From the NCBI GenBank assembly GCA_029465975.1, contig CM055728.1:16106205-16170204 (forward strand): a stretch of 64,000 bases of DNA, read 5' to 3'. Under the pieces are notes generated by a model. It was not told the DNA's origin, searched no databases, and saw nothing but the letters and a program-made list of their open reading frames with translations. A program made the position numbers and the translations under genes. Position 1 is the first letter of the stretch; every line of letters begins with the position of its first letter. Source of the DNA: Dallia pectoralis. Lineage: Eukaryota; Chordata; Actinopteri; Esociformes; Umbridae. Of this stretch, positions 35,312 to 48,225 are shown piece by piece.

Positions 35312-35816
35312 CAGGTGCACCATTGAGAGTATCCTGTCAGGCTGCATTACTGCCTGGTATGGAAGCTGCACCGCTGCTGACCGAAAGGCCCTCCAGAGGG
35401 TGGTGAAGACAGCAGAGCGCATCATTGGCTGCCACCTCCCTTCTGTGCCAATCACCTCCCTTCATCTTCCAATCACGATGCCTCAGGAAAGCCAGGAACA
35501 TCATAAAAGACAACAGCCATCCAGGCCATCGCCTGTTCACCCTACTCCCATCTGGTCGACGTTACCGGTCGACGTTACCGCAGCGTTGGTACACGCACTT
35601 CCAGACTAAAAACCAGTTTTTACCCTCAGACCATTAGGCTCCTCAACCAGTCACACTGGTTTACCTATCCATGTATCCACTACTGCCACTAGATCACTTT
35701 TATTGCAGTATTTAAGTATTTACGGTTTGCATACTGTCCATATGCACTTCATGTTATGTTAGCTGTATATTCTGTATATTGTTGTAATTCTGTTTTTATT
35801 TTTATTTATTTATTTA
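35312..35816 (+). pseudogene. 3' end of an L2/CR1-like (jockey-superfamily) LINE, 5'-truncated
   Basis: The plus strand reads ESILSGCITAWYGSC, then ADRKALQRVVKTAERIIG, and after a frame change RCLRKARNIIKDNSHPGHRL and FTLLPSGRRYRS. This is the C-terminal part after the reverse transcriptase domain in common fish L2/CR1-type LINEs. A 12-bp duplication (GTCGACGTTACC twice, about 35,558-35,581) and frameshifts break the frame. The AT-rich 3' tail ends in TTTATTTATTTAT. It is a dead fragment. The clade name rests on remembered family resemblance. Confidence 0.72.
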
Positions 35817-36609
35817 TACAAAATTTGTAGTTCCAACATTTTAATTGAAGGCAATTAACTATAAAACTATACATTAGGAGATTAATTAGGATTGATTGTT
35901 TTAATCATCTCACATTACTATTTTCTGTATTTTTGTGCTCTTTTTATTTTTGACATTTCATACAAAAGCATTACTGTGTTATCACTTTTACATTTTTGAT
36001 ATAATACAGTTGTTAAGTGCCCCCAAAAAAGCTTAGTTTTAGTTTTCTTTTAGTACATGAAAACAAGTCACACATTGACCCTCCACCTGATGAAGAAGAA
36101 AGATGATGCCCAGAATAAGAAAGCTAAGAATAGCTTAAGGAAAAAAATGCACTTATGACAACTCTATCCTAGATCATATCTGCCAATACTTGCAATAATT
36201 CAGTCCTGTTATTGAGGAGTCCTCCTGCCCTAATGTGTTTTCAACTCCCCCGCTGTCAAAAAAAACTGATAGAACAATGAATTCACCCATTACGACAATC
36301 GTTTTTGCTAAATAAACAAGTAAGCTCAACGAAATCCAATAGCGGATCTTGATACAGAATGCTAGAGGTCTTGTTTATTATTGTGCACTAGTGCATGCAA
36401 TTTATGGAGCATTAGATCATCACTGTAAGGATTTTTAATGCACAACATTTTCCACACCAGGAAAGCCCGGTCCTCATAAAGAATGCCTTGTAATTGTCCC
36501 TTCGTTCATACATTTTTACGTTCCTGAAACAATAACCAAAGTGGTCGTCATTGCTTCCATAAATCCAACCTGAGAAAGACCTGCCCAGGCAGTAACAGCT
36601 GTTATGATA

Positions 36610-36663
<54 letters not shown>

Positions 36664-37595
36664 GCGTGTGCGTGCACGTGTGCTAACCTGGCTCCCTACG
36701 TCCAGTACATTAATAAACCGTCCTCCAAGTCTTTGGACCTTTGTGAGGCGAAGGACCTATAGTGAAGCCTATAGTGAAAAAGCCAAATCATTAATTCCAA
36801 TTCTCCTCAGAAAATACTTGATTATGCTAGCAAACCTATAGTAGTGCTGAGAACAGCCTTTCTTATATTGATTCCTTTAACCCCTCACTCCCCTCTTTCA
36901 TTTTGGCCAACCTTCTCAGCCCAGAGAGTTCACTCGTATTGAATCATCTGAATATCATAATGTCCATGATGAATGCTAACTGGACTTTGCCCCACGCTGT
37001 GATTAATGAGAATGCTATCATAAACCAGGAAGCCTAACTCCACACCACCCTCAACTAACTAGTAAGGGGACATTTATTACATTCAACCAGACCTGTTGTG
37101 CACAATATTACGGCATGTATGCAGTATCGTACACAATGAGACTGTCTAAACACACAAGTTTAATATTGGCAAAAGATCTACCATAATGTCATAGTCTCCA
37201 TGATTTAAATAGTAAGTTGTGAGCAAGTCCTGCAGGGAAATGCTTTCACTCTATTGGCTCAATTGACCAACCAATTAACATTTTCCCCAGTGGATATGGT
37301 GTAATGCAGTTTGCCCAGTTATGTTGTATGGACAAGGGACCAAGTACAGAACAAGGCAGTCATTGTTTCATTAAAACGTGTTCATTATAATAAAATTATT
37401 TTACTATTAGCTAGCTTTTTAGCTGATTAATGTAAAACAGGTTACTCAATGTTTAATGTTTCTATATATATCAATTTGTTGGTGAAGGCTATTTTGCTTT
37501 GCAAATACAAATGGTCCTTTTCATTAACATGATCAAATCTGGGATCCATATGGAGCCATGTCTTGCAGTATTTGGATTTATTAAAACTTTATTAA
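35817..37595. other. AT-rich intergenic DNA with (GT)n at 36,612-36,668
   Basis: No gene or element recognised other than the GT microsatellite. Confidence 0.45.
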
Positions 37596-37607
37596 AACTC
37601 AAAACCA

Positions 37608-38107
37608 TCTCATCTCTCATCTCATCTTCAACCGCTTATCCGGGGTCGGGTCGCGGGGGTAGCAGCTCTAGCAGGGGACCCCAAACTTCCCTTTCCCGGG
37701 CAACATTAGCCAGCTCTGACTGGGGAATCCCGAGGCGTTCCAAGGCCAGTGTGGAGATATAATCTCTCCACTTAGTCCTGGGTCTTCCCCGAGGTCTCCT
37801 CCCAGCTGGACGTGCCTGGAACACCTCTCTAGGGAGGCGCCCAGGTGGCATTCGTACAAGATGCCCGAACCACCTCAACTGGCTCCTTTCTATGCAAAGG
37901 AGCAGCGGCTCTACTCCGAGTTCCTCTCGGATGACTGAGCTTCTCACCCTATCCCTAAGGGAGAGGCCAGCCACCTTTCTGAGAAAACCCATGTCGGCCG
38001 CTTGTACCCGCGATCTCGTTCTTTCGGTCATGACCCAGCTTTCATGACCATAGGTGAGGGTAGGAACAAAGATTGACTCTATTCTAGATTGATCACTATT
38101 CTATTCT
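37608..38107 (-). mobile_element. 5'-truncated Rex3/RTE-like LINE with 12-bp target duplication
   Basis: The minus strand encodes the C-terminal end of a fish RTE-type polyprotein: FVPTLTYGHESWVMTERTRS, then MGFLRKVAGLSLRDRVRSS, RSQLRWFGHLVRMPPGRLPR and a final LLELLPPRPDPG. The 3' end has the GATAAGCGGTTGAAGATGAG segment followed by short GATGA-like repeats, as in Rex3. The insertion is bounded by AACTCAAAACCA at 37596-37607 and 38108-38119. About 500 bp of a multi-kilobase element remain. Confidence 0.85.
37636..38031 (-). pseudogene. C-terminal fragment of Rex3/RTE-like polyprotein
   Basis: An uninterrupted frame of 131 codons from an internal Met. It continues upstream without a stop to about 38,080. 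The reverse transcriptase catalytic core and the N-terminal endonuclease are missing, so it has no expected activity. The lack of stops suggests a fairly young insertion. Confidence 0.82.
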
Positions 38108-38235
38108 AACTCAAAACCAGACAAACACTAAATACGTAATAATGTCGTCACTATGGTTATTGCACCAGTCACCAGTGTGCAATAGCCTTGAGACCAGGTT
38201 AATATTCAGCTGACTTTCCAAGGCTAATAGCTGGA

Positions 38236-38778
38236 ATAGTGTATGTCACTTCAGACCCATGTGACCTTAGAATAGTGTATGTCACTTCAGACCCATGTGA
38301 CCTTAGAATAGTGTATGTCATTTCAGACCCAGGTGACATTAGAATAGTCTATGTCACTTCAGACCCATGTGACCTTAGAATAGTGTATGTCACTTCAGAC
38401 CCATGTGACCTTAGAATAGTGTATGTCACTTCAGACCCATGTGACCTTAGAATAGTGTATGTCACTTCAGACCCAGGTGACCTTAGAATAGTCCATGTCA
38501 CTTCAGACCCAGGTGACATTAGAATAGTCTATGTCACTTCAGACCCATGTGACCTTAGAATAGTCTATGTCACTTCAGACCCATGTGACCTTAGAATAGT
38601 GTATGTCACTTCAGACCCATGTGACCTTAGAATAGTCTATGTCACTTCAGACCCATGTGACCTTAGAATAGTGTATGTCACTTCAGACCCAGGTGACCTT
38701 AGAATAGTGTATGTCACTTCAGACCCAGGTGACCTTAGAATAGTGTATGTCACTTCAGACCCAGGTGACCTTAGAACA
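38236..38778. repeat. 36-bp minisatellite, 15 copies
   Basis: The unit is GTATGTCACTTCAGACCCAT plus GTGACCTTAGAATAGT, period 36. The 193-codon plus frame (VYVTSDPCDLRI) is repeat translation only. Confidence 0.95.
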
Positions 38779-40510
38779 TGCCGTAATGTAGTTGTGCAAG
38801 GAGTTGTTTACCCCTGCTAGCAACAAGGGATTACTGCTTAATGTTCGGCTCATTCATATTTACGGAAGCATTTTTATGACATAAACGTTTACTTCGTTAT
38901 TAATGGAAAAAACATTTTATTTACATTTTACTTCAAACAGGGGAGGGGGCAGTTTTCGATTTGGCTCAGTTTTTTGATTCATCTGTCAATTATTACATTG
39001 GGAGTTCTGCAAAAATGTGGCATTAGACTTTTCTGAAAGAACAAATGTGTAATGATAACCATCAGATAAACTAACAAACTGGATATATAAAATATATAGA
39101 TGAAGTATATACATATCCAATATGCAATTGTGACATTTTATTGATTGTAATTGTTAATACAGATCATAGATTATTCCTACAATACATGGATATTAATTAT
39201 TGGCAGACTGCGTGAAACTTTATCTCAATCTTTAATTGTTTCATAAATGCATTTAATCGGTGCCTTTAATAGGCAGTCCACAGTCAAAGCCATAAAGCGA
39301 GATCATTGTAGTAGTTTATGTTTCAGGATTTTTCTGGAAATCAGACATGATTTTGTATTCATAGATCATACATGATCAACATTATAGTTCATGCCATTTT
39401 AAGACGCTCTGTTTTCTTGTGAGTTTAGTAGCAATGTTTTAATAAGTTAAAACGTTCAACAAAGCTCATTAGCTATTTAAAAATGGTCAAATTAAAAAAT
39501 ATATTTGTACATACATTGTAAATAATCACAAAATGGATGCAGCAACCATTGAGTGCCATTTTAACTACTCATTTGATGTAGAATTTGTATTTTACCAGAG
39601 AATCATAACAGAAATGTCAATTTTGATCATATGGTAAACTAAACATTTTGTAGCAGACTGATTTTGAGTTTTGGCTGTAAAAACTTGAATTAAAATAAAA
39701 AGTATTCACATTCCTGGCAAAGCCAACCGATTGATGTGAACTGATATATACTGACAATATGTATAATTCAGAGCTGTATTCTAAATCCACAAAATAGGAA
39801 AATTATATTTTGGTGAGTTGAAATTTAAACCGATTGTTATCGGGATAATAACACAACATTATGTCGATATCACATGATATCGTATGTTTGTCTGTCACTT
39901 AATTTCTTGCAGATGGTTGTAAACAGTTTTACTGACTGCAGTGATCTAGAGAGAACAGCACTATAAAGCTATCCCTGTGTGACACCTCTCTGGTCAATCT
40001 GTGTCTGCAGGCCTGGTCTCACCTGGTCATAGGTGAAGTCTCTCGCTGTCTCAGAAGGACCCCCCCTCCCAGCAATGCACCAATGCGTTTATGTCCCTAG
40101 CAACAACATACTGGGCCAAGGCTTTGACATGGTTGAGCTTCGGCTCAAAAGGGCATGTACATGATTGACTCCCTGAGCTACCTGACTAGTGCTACCAACT
40201 ACCAACTCCTGTACCCTTTGTGAAAGCCACATCACATCCAGATCAACCCAGACAAGGTCTCGTACTCTCTCCCCCCTGCATTTACTGGTGGCTGTCATAA
40301 TCTTGAGCACTTGCCTCATGGATATTGTCAGACAGTAAGACAGGGAGAGCGCAGTGCCCAGAAGCCCCTGGAGGCGATCTTGTAAAGTACCCAAACTTTC
40401 CAGTCATTGCTGCCCTCTTCAGACTAGAAGTGATCAATGCCTGAGGATTTCTTTTACAGTTCACAATTTTTATTTATTTCCTAAGATTAATTTTTTAATA
40501 GTTAATATGG
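38779..40510. other. AT-rich intergenic DNA, no gene recognised
   Basis: Nothing recognisable in about 1.7 kb. Confidence 0.45.
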
Positions 40511-40513
40511 AGT

Positions 40514-40654
40514 GGGAGATCGCATGGTTCCACTTTTCAACAGGGCACAGATTCATGACTGGGAGATCGCATGGTTCCACTTTTCAACAGGGCACAGATT
40601 CATGACTGGGAGATCACATGGTTCCACTTTTCAACAGGGCACAGGTTCATACCA
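40514..40654. repeat. 47-bp tandem repeat, 3 copies
   Basis: GGGAGATCGCATGGTTCCAC begins at 40514 and 40561, and a one-base variant at 40608. Confidence 0.92.
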
Positions 40655-41173
40655 GAGAAGTAGCTTGGTACTACCAGGAGTCAGATATCTTAAAAGTATT
40701 TAAAAATAATAATTTAATTTGTGGGCACAAATGTGTTTGTGTTAATAGAGATCCAACATTTTCTAATAAGCACTCAGAGCATTTCCTTTTGAACATTATC
40801 TTTCTTACCAAGACCATTTAAAGCATTGTTTCCAAGATCCGGAAAAAGGAGCACACATTCTAGCACAATTGTAATATGACACTGCTGCCTAGTGGTAAAA
40901 CATGACTGTACATCTGCAAACCAAATTACCACACACAGAAATATCATAGAGCAGGGGTTTTCAAAGTCTGACAGCGGCCTCCCTTTATGGAACATAGTCT
41001 TTTTTTTTGAGTGACAAGTCTGTAGTTTTGTCAATATGGTGTTCTTTGAAGGGTGTATTTTTATGAAATGTGGTAGACATTCAGAAAATATCTTATCACT
41101 GGGAAAAAAGTTAAAACATTTTTTTAAACATTACAGAAATGTGTAACTGCAGCTGGAAAACAAACTGTAAATA

Positions 41174-41711
41174 CAGCATAAAGTGTTTTCAGAAAGTAAT
41201 CCGACCCCTTCATTACATTCCGTAATATCACAACGAAATTCTGAAAAGCTTTACCCCTCATCAGTCTACAGACAATAACTTGTAATGATGAAGCAAAATC
41301 AGTTTTTTTATTTAGCATATTAATAATAACACAACATCAGAAAAAAATCTGATTTACATCAATATTCAAAACCCGTAATTCCTTGAAGTTCTTTTGGCAG
41401 TGATTACAGTCAGTATTCCTGGGTATGACGCTATAATCTTGGCACACCAATATTTGGGAAGTTTCTCCCATTCCTCTCTGAGAATTCTATCAATGTCTGT
41501 CAGGTAGGATGGGAAACGTCAACACAATGTGTTTCATACCAGAGATATACCATTGGATTTGGTATTTTGCTGGTCCACTCTAGGACAAACACAGACTTGT
41601 CCCGAAGCTAAAGAGGAAACCTTTTCAATTTAATCCATCTTAAAAGGAGACTATTAACGTCACAACATGGGGAAAATTTAAAAAGGGTCTGAATATTTTT
41701 CAAATGCACTG
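41174..41711. mobile_element. Decayed, internally deleted Tc1-like element
   Basis: The left end TTTTCAGAAAGTAATCCGAC and the right end (reverse complement CAGTGCATTTGAAAAATATT) resemble the well-known fish Tc1 ends (CAGTGCCTTCAGAAAGTATT). The interior has the familiar segment with GGGTATGACGCTATAATCTT and TTTCTCCCATTCCTCTCTGA and then GACTTGTCCCGAAGC. The transposase gene is largely gone. A TA precedes the left end but not the right, so the right target copy is lost. Confidence 0.7.
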
Positions 41712-41976
41712 TTTTAATATTATTGTCATGTTCTTCATTTGGTGATATGTTGTGCAAGAGATACAATTTTGAACTAATCTGCAGCTGCTCCATTACTAAT
41801 TTTATAACTGTTTCAACAGTCCTCTAACTTGGGCATAAAGGTCTTTCTTGTTGCCCTAAAATTAAAAAGTGTGACTCTTTAATCCTAAGGCATAACCCTA
41901 AAAACCTAAGGCCTTGACTATTCTATAAGTTACTCATAACTAGCAAGTCTCCCATTTTCAAGTTTTAGAACAAATA

Positions 41977-43579
41977 CAGGTGCTGGTCATATAATTAGAA
42001 TATCATCAAAAAGTTCATTTATTTCAGTAATTCTATTCAAAAAGTGAAACTTGTATAATGTATGCATTCATTCCACACATACTGATATAGTTCAAGTGTT
42101 CATTCCTTTTAATTTTACTGATTATAACTGACAACTAAGGAAAACCCCAAAATCAGTATCTCATAAAATTTGAATATTGTGAAAAGGTTCAATATTCAAG
42201 ACACCTGGTGCCACACTCGAATCAGATAATTACCTCAAAACACATGCAAACGCCTTTAAATGGTCTCTCAGTCTAGTTCTGTAGGCTTCACAGTCATGGG
42301 GAAGACTGCTGACTTAACAGCTGTCCAAAAGGCGACCATTGACACCTTGCAAAAGGAGGGCAAGACACAAAAGGTCATTGCTAAAGAGGCTGGCTGTTCA
42401 CAGAGCTCTGCGTCCAAGTACATTAATAGAGAGGTGAAGGGAAGGAAAAGATGTTGTAGAAAAGTGTACAAGCAATAGGGATAACCACACCCTGGAGAAG
42501 GTTGTGAAACAAAACCCATTCAAAAATGTGGGGGAGATTCACAAAGACTGGACTGCAGTTGGAGTCAGTGCTTCAAGAACCACCACGGACATACGTATGC
42601 AAGACATGGGTTTCAGCTGTCGCATTCCTTGTGTCAAGCCACTCTTGAACAAGACACAGCGTCAGAAGCGTCTGGACTGCAAAAGGACTGGACTGCTGCT
42701 GAGTGGTCCAAAGTTATGTTCTCTGATTAAAGTAAATTTTGCAATTCCTTTGGAAATCAAGGTCCCAGAGTCTGGATGAAGAAAGGAGAGGCACACAATC
42801 CACATTGCTTGAAGTCCAGTGTAAAGTTTCCACAGTCTGTGATGGTTTGGGGTGCCATGTCATCTGCTGGTGTTGGTCCACTGTGTTTTCTGAGGTCCAA
42901 GGTCAATGCAGCCGTCTACCAGAAAGTTTTAGAGCACGTCATGCTTCCTGCTGCTGACCAACTTTATGCAGATGCAGATTTCATTTTCCAACAGGACTTG
43001 GCACCTGCACACAGTGCCAAAGCTACCAGTACCTGGTCTAAGGACCATGGTATCCCTGTTCTTAATTGGCCAGCAAACTCGCCTGACCTTAACCCTATAG
43101 AAAATCTATTGGGTATTGTGAAAAGGAAGATGCCATACGCCAGACCCAACAATGCAGAAGAGCTGAAGGCCACTATCAGAGCAACCTTGGCTCTCATAAT
43201 ACCTGAGCAGTGCCACAGACTGATCGACTCCATGCCACGCTGCATTGCTGCAGTAATTCAGGCAAAAGGAGTCCCAACTAAGTATTGAGTGCTGTACATG
43301 CTCATATTTTTCATGTTCATACTTTTCAGTTGGCCAACATTTCTTAAACTCCTTTTTGTATTGGTCTTAAGTAATATTCAAATTTTCTGAGAAAACTAAA
43401 TTTGGGATTTTCATTAGTTGTCAGTTTTAATCATCACAATTAAATGAAATAAACATTTGAAATATATCAGTCTGTGTGTACTGAATGAATATAATAACCA
43501 AGTTTCACTTTTTGAATGGAATTACTGAAATAAATCAACGTTTTGATCATATTCTTTCTAATTATACGACCAGCACCTG
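41977..43579 (+). mobile_element. Full-length Tc1/mariner element (Tc1 family, 1.6 kb, inactive)
   Basis: The ends are inverted: the left starts CAGGTGCTGGTCATATAATT and the right ends AATTATACGACCAGCACCTG. Both are flanked by the target dinucleotide TA (41975-41976 and 43580-43581). Terminal inverted repeats extend about 180 bp on each side and include AAAAAGTGAAAC(T)TTG blocks. One transposase gene lies between them but is broken. Confidence 0.93.
42296..43288 (+). pseudogene. Tc1 transposase (DD34E), broken
   Basis: The N-terminal helix-turn-helix region reads MGKTADLTAVQKATIDTLQK and continues to SQSSASKYINRE. A frameshift near 42,458 then moves translation to another frame until about 42,480. 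The first catalytic Asp is seen in KVMFSD (42,725), and the next codon is a stop, TAA (42,728-42,730). The frame resumes to show MVWGAMSSAG, the second Asp in IFQQDLAPAH, and the Glu in NSPDLNPIENL 34 residues further on. The C-terminus (IQAKGVPTKY) is complete. The protein cannot be made intact, but the ends could in principle still be substrates for a related active transposase. Confidence 0.92.
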
Positions 43580-43581
43580 TA

Positions 43582-45284
43582 TATATTGTTTCTTAATAAA
43601 TAATGCAGAGTTTTTGTACTGTAATGAACCTCATAAGGGAATGTGCGAGCATTGCACCTTCGACAAGACAGAGGCTTAAACAAGACAAAAGCATCAAATG
43701 TGACAAGCGATCCAAGCGTCCTGAAAGCCTTGAGGAAGAGGCTGTTTGTGGTATAACATTGTCCAGGAGGGGGCACCACGCCCAGATATATCTGAATTAT
43801 CTTTGTTTCATACTGGCCATTTTCGCTCATGTCGTCTGCTGATTTTTTGTAATAGCAGAGTTTTATTTTTTAGGCATGCAGTCTTGTCTGTTACAAAACA
43901 ACAAACTCTGTTATCTGCTCAATTTGTTATTCTGAGTAAATCCCTCCTGTCGGTTTCAAGGGTCCTGTATGGTACACTATCCTGAAGCATCATCTGTAGA
44001 GCCGGGGATGTTCGTTTGGTTTCCATGGTGACCGGTGAAAACTACCGAATATGGGGGCACCCAGAGCAAAGTAGCACCTATAGTAGCTGTCTTTACCCAA
44101 TAACGGATGTAATGGGAGAGACCTGACCTGCATGCCACCTACATCAGACGCTCTGGGTATCTCCATCGTGCATCAACTGTTATCGCAACCTAGGTGAGGA
44201 TCAGTTCAGCAAAGCACTCAACTCCTGTGTTGCCGTAATTCTAGAAATGTATCTATATTTGTATTAATAAAATACTTTACAGTACTAGGCAAGAATAATT
44301 TCTACATCAATTATATGATAAAATTGGTTTACGTTGGTAATAAAAAATATACACAACACTGTTTAGCAAAATTATTGAAAGAAGACAGTTCATCCGTTTT
44401 CAGACAAATCTAAAAATAAACAATTCCCCTGTTTTTACATAAAACTCAACACACACATGTCTTCGCAAATTCCAAATAGAAAATTCTGACATTCAATAAC
44501 ATCATTCAAAACATCACAATTTTATCACGCTCAATATGACTTGTCGACATGCAGGCTAAACTACAAGAATGATTAGTAAACCACAAGCAATCATGATATG
44601 ATGATTCATGTACAACAGGCTTTACTGACTTGCTTTGTTCAAATAGAGATGAAAATGAGCTGATTCCTGGTCGTGACGAGCGTCTCCCTGTCATCACACA
44701 TAATCCAGTGTAAAACCCAGGGTAGCCGCCCATTGGTCTAGAGGAGGTAGCGCCACAGGGGGTCGGATATCATTGGGCGACATCAACCTCTTTGAATTAA
44801 CGGATGGAGGAGAAGTGCATGAGGAGCGCCGCCCAACGTGGCGGACCTACGAACAAGGAAGAGCGTTTAGACGTCATTAAATTATTAAGTCGTTAATCCG
44901 AACACATGCGAGACAACACAGCTACCTAAGGTCTCTAACATGTAAGTGTGTTATATTATTATTATATTCAGCTAGAGATGTTACATATGGGCGTGTGTAT
45001 GTGTGGCATCCTTATAGCAGGCTGGGGTGAGGCTGTCATCACTGTAGAGGCAGGGTGGATGTGCGGTAGTGGCGCACATGTTATATAGCACATGTTATAG
45101 CACATGTAATAGCACATGTTTTAGCCCTGGAAAATAAATCCCATATCGACTCAGTTTCGCGTAGCCTCAATTTGGTCTTTCATGAACTTGAATCAAATAA
45201 AGCACGTTTGTTCCTCAGTCATGATAGGCAAACAAAAGCACAAAATCACTGTACATCAATAACATCTGCTATGTGCAGTCTATA

Positions 45285-45322
<38 letters not shown>

Positions 45323-46215
45323 CCAATACAAGCTCTCTTAAATACATTTGGCAGACTGCAATTCAGAGGTATTTATTCTATCTGGGCAGGAATAAATAGA
45401 TCACAGGTAGGATTTGCTGTCTGGTAGGCAGGAAACGACTTGTTAAGTGACAAGTGTAACACGTATAAATATTAATAGCGTTATTATGTCATTATGTAGA
45501 TTTTAAAGAGCATCTGGTGATGGTCTATTTTGTAATTATATTTCCAGTGAGTTTAGGCTATAGGCCTGCCATGGGGAAGGAGTCAGACACATTTATCGGT
45601 TAACATCCCCTGTATGAGGGTGTGTCGACAAGTAACGCTGAGAAAATGAATGAAAGAAAACCACATGAACATCAGGCTATATTGAGCGAGACAAAAAAAA
45701 GATACAATAATTTCCCCCGGTATCCTTTCTAAATATATAGGCTGTGTGTTTCAAATACGGCATATAGTATTACATACATACCGCCGCGGTGATTATTTAG
45801 AAATTAATTATGTAATCCAAATAATCCTCAACATGTGTATGCAATAGCTGTTTTTGCTAATCCTTTGTATATCCACTAAGCAATGCCTCAAAACAACGTG
45901 GCAGTATCTACAAATACATATTTATTGCAGTCTCTATTTAGACCACGTATAACAACCGCCGAAAAGGTATGCTCTGCCCCCCCCCACACACACATCTATG
46001 CTTCTGAGTAGATAATAGTGTTTCAGAATTGAACAGATCTGGCATACAAGCATGCAAAATAAAACATCAGAAACAACCAGAGTCCAACTCTGAACCTTGA
46101 GTGATGCCTGCATGGGTATATAATGATATAACACCATTGGTCTTAAGTATACAAACATACCCATTACCAGATGCAACATGGCTGTTGATTATACTTCAAA
46201 CCCTCTTGTGTTGAT
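43582..46215. other. Intergenic DNA with (TA)n at 45,283-45,320
   Basis: No gene is recognised. A GC-richer patch at 44,735-44,945 is described under findings as a weak candidate first exon. Confidence 0.4.
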
Positions 46216-46219
46216 GTTT

Positions 46220-46432
46220 CCACACTGTAAAAAAAAATCTGTAATAAAAAACTGAAAGTGTAGTGGCAAAAAAATACCTGTAAAATTTCCATTCTTTTGC
46301 AGTCAGTTTGTTCTGTAAAAATAGTAACAGAAAGTGTTGTAACAACACAGGGAGTGTCCGTAAATGACTCTATATGACTAAATATTTCCATGAATTTGTT
46401 ACGGTTAATGGGTGTAAAAAAAAACCTAAAGG
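46220..46432. mobile_element. Possible MITE with CACTGTAAAAAA end
   Basis: The left side, CACTGTAAAAAAAAATCTGT with following TACCTGTAAAATTTCC, resembles a common fish short inverted-repeat element. The right end is poorly preserved and no target duplication is clear. Confidence 0.3.
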
Positions 46433-46818
46433 TTTACAAACACTTCCGTTATAAGGAACTGACTTGACTAGAATAGAAGACATCCAGTAACTAACACTTG
46501 ATTGCTTTGTCCCTTATACATAATTCAATGGGGTCTCCCATGAGAGCTTGTTAAACTCCCAAAATGTACTGTGGTGTACCCCCCCCCTCACCCACAGGAG
46601 ACTCACTGTAACAATCACATTAAAACATTACTTAAATGAGTGACGGCAACGGTAGCAGAGTGCATGGCATTGAAGATGTTAAACACATGACATCCCAGAC
46701 CTGCCCTTACTTCCACCACTACTAATGCATGACACTGTGTGGATGCAGACAGTGCCCTGCCTGTTGGTTTGTGGTTGCAACAGAATTGAATGGCCATGTG
46801 CTGTATTCAAAGCTAAAT

Positions 46819-47196
46819 TGTCACGGATTGACCGGCGTAGTGTGGTAAAAGCCATGTGCAGAGTCCAATGATCCGTTTAAATGAGGTTTATTAAATCAAA
46901 ACAAACCGTAAACGGCGAAAAACACGTACTTATAGTTTGAATGAAATGAAAGGTGCGCATATAGCGACTTAAAACAATCATATCACCAACAACTAATAAT
47001 AATAACACGCGTAACAACACACTCACCCATATAATCCTGTGACATAGAAATACAATGCTAAGCAAGGAGTGACTTGCTAGCGACCCCTTTATATCCCGTA
47101 TGATTATAATTACAAACAGCCGTGAGACAAACGTAAACAAGGAAGTGCATCACCGAAATATGTCCGTGTAGCAACGCCACCACACCAATCGTGACA
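46819..47196 (-). repeat. 3' LTR of tandem element B
   Basis: 378 bp. AGTGGGGGATAC (the polypurine tract position) directly precedes it on the minus strand. Confidence 0.92.
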
Positions 47197-47514
47197 GTAT
47201 CCCCCACTAAAAGGCTAGCTCCCCAGATAGCCGAACGGAAACACAAAAACAAAACAAGGGAGCAACAGGGAGAGAACCCACAGTCAAACCCAAAAGGGTC
47301 AGTCCAGGACCGCAGGTCCAGCCCTGAATAGGCCTCGGTGGCCTGAGAGGCCGCCATCTAGTGCGGCTGAGAGACCGCCATCTTGTGCGGCTGAGAGTGC
47401 GTTGTAGCGGCGGCCATCGTGGGCGACGTGGCGGCGGCCCTCGTGGGCGACGTGGCGGCGGCCATCGTGGGCGACGTGGCGGCGGCCATCGTGGGCAACG
47501 TGGCGGCGGCCATC

Positions 47515-48225
47515 GTTGGCGTAGTCGTGGCGGCGGCCATCGTGAGCGTAGTCGTGGCGGCGGCCATCGTGAGCGTAGTCGTGGCGGCGGCCATCGTGAG
47601 CGTAGTCGTGGCGGCGGCCATCGTGAGCGTAGTCGTGGCGGCGGCCATCGTGAGCGTAGTCGTGGCGGCGGCCATCGTGAGCGTAGTCGTGGCGGCGGCC
47701 ATCGTGAGCGTAGTCGTGGCGGCGGCCCTCGTGAGCGTAGTCGTGGCGGCGGCCATCGTGAGCGTAGTCGTGGCGGCGGCCATCGTGAGCGTAGTCGTGG
47801 CGGCGGCCATCGTGAGCGTAGTCGTGGCGGCGGCCATCGTGAGCGTAGTCGTGGCGACGGCCATCGTGAGCGTAGTCGTGGCGGCGGCCATCGTGAGCGT
47901 AGTCGTGGCGGCGGCCATCGTGAGCGTAGTCGTGGCGGCGGCCATCGTGAGCGTAGTCGTGGCGGCGGCCATCGTGAGCGTAGTCGTGGCGGCGGCCATC
48001 GTGGCGTAGTCGTGGCGGCGGCCATCGTGGCGTAGTCGTGGCGGCGGCCATCGTGAGCGTAGTCGTGGCGGCGGCCATCGTGAGCTTCGTCGTGGCGCGG
48101 CCCTCGTGGGCGGCGATGCGGCAGCCATTGTGGGCGGCGATGCGGCAGCCATAGTGGGCGGCGATGCGGCAGCCATTGTGGGCGGCGATGCGGCAGCCAT
48201 TGTGGGCGGCGATGCGGCAGCCGTT
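47515..48225 (-). repeat. 27-bp and 24-bp internal minisatellites, element B (sister arrays at 50,575-51,285)
   Basis: About 22 units of the 27-bp GTCGTGGCGGCGGCCATCGT type, then five of the 24-bp GGCGATGCGGCAGCCATTGT type. The 24-bp array is far shorter than in element A (about 14 units). Confidence 0.92.

Noticed and set aside
46877..47140. 87-codon minus-strand frame repeated identically three times (also at 49,935 and 52,980)
   Set aside because: It is the LTR itself read through; repetition reflects the three LTR copies, not a conserved gene.
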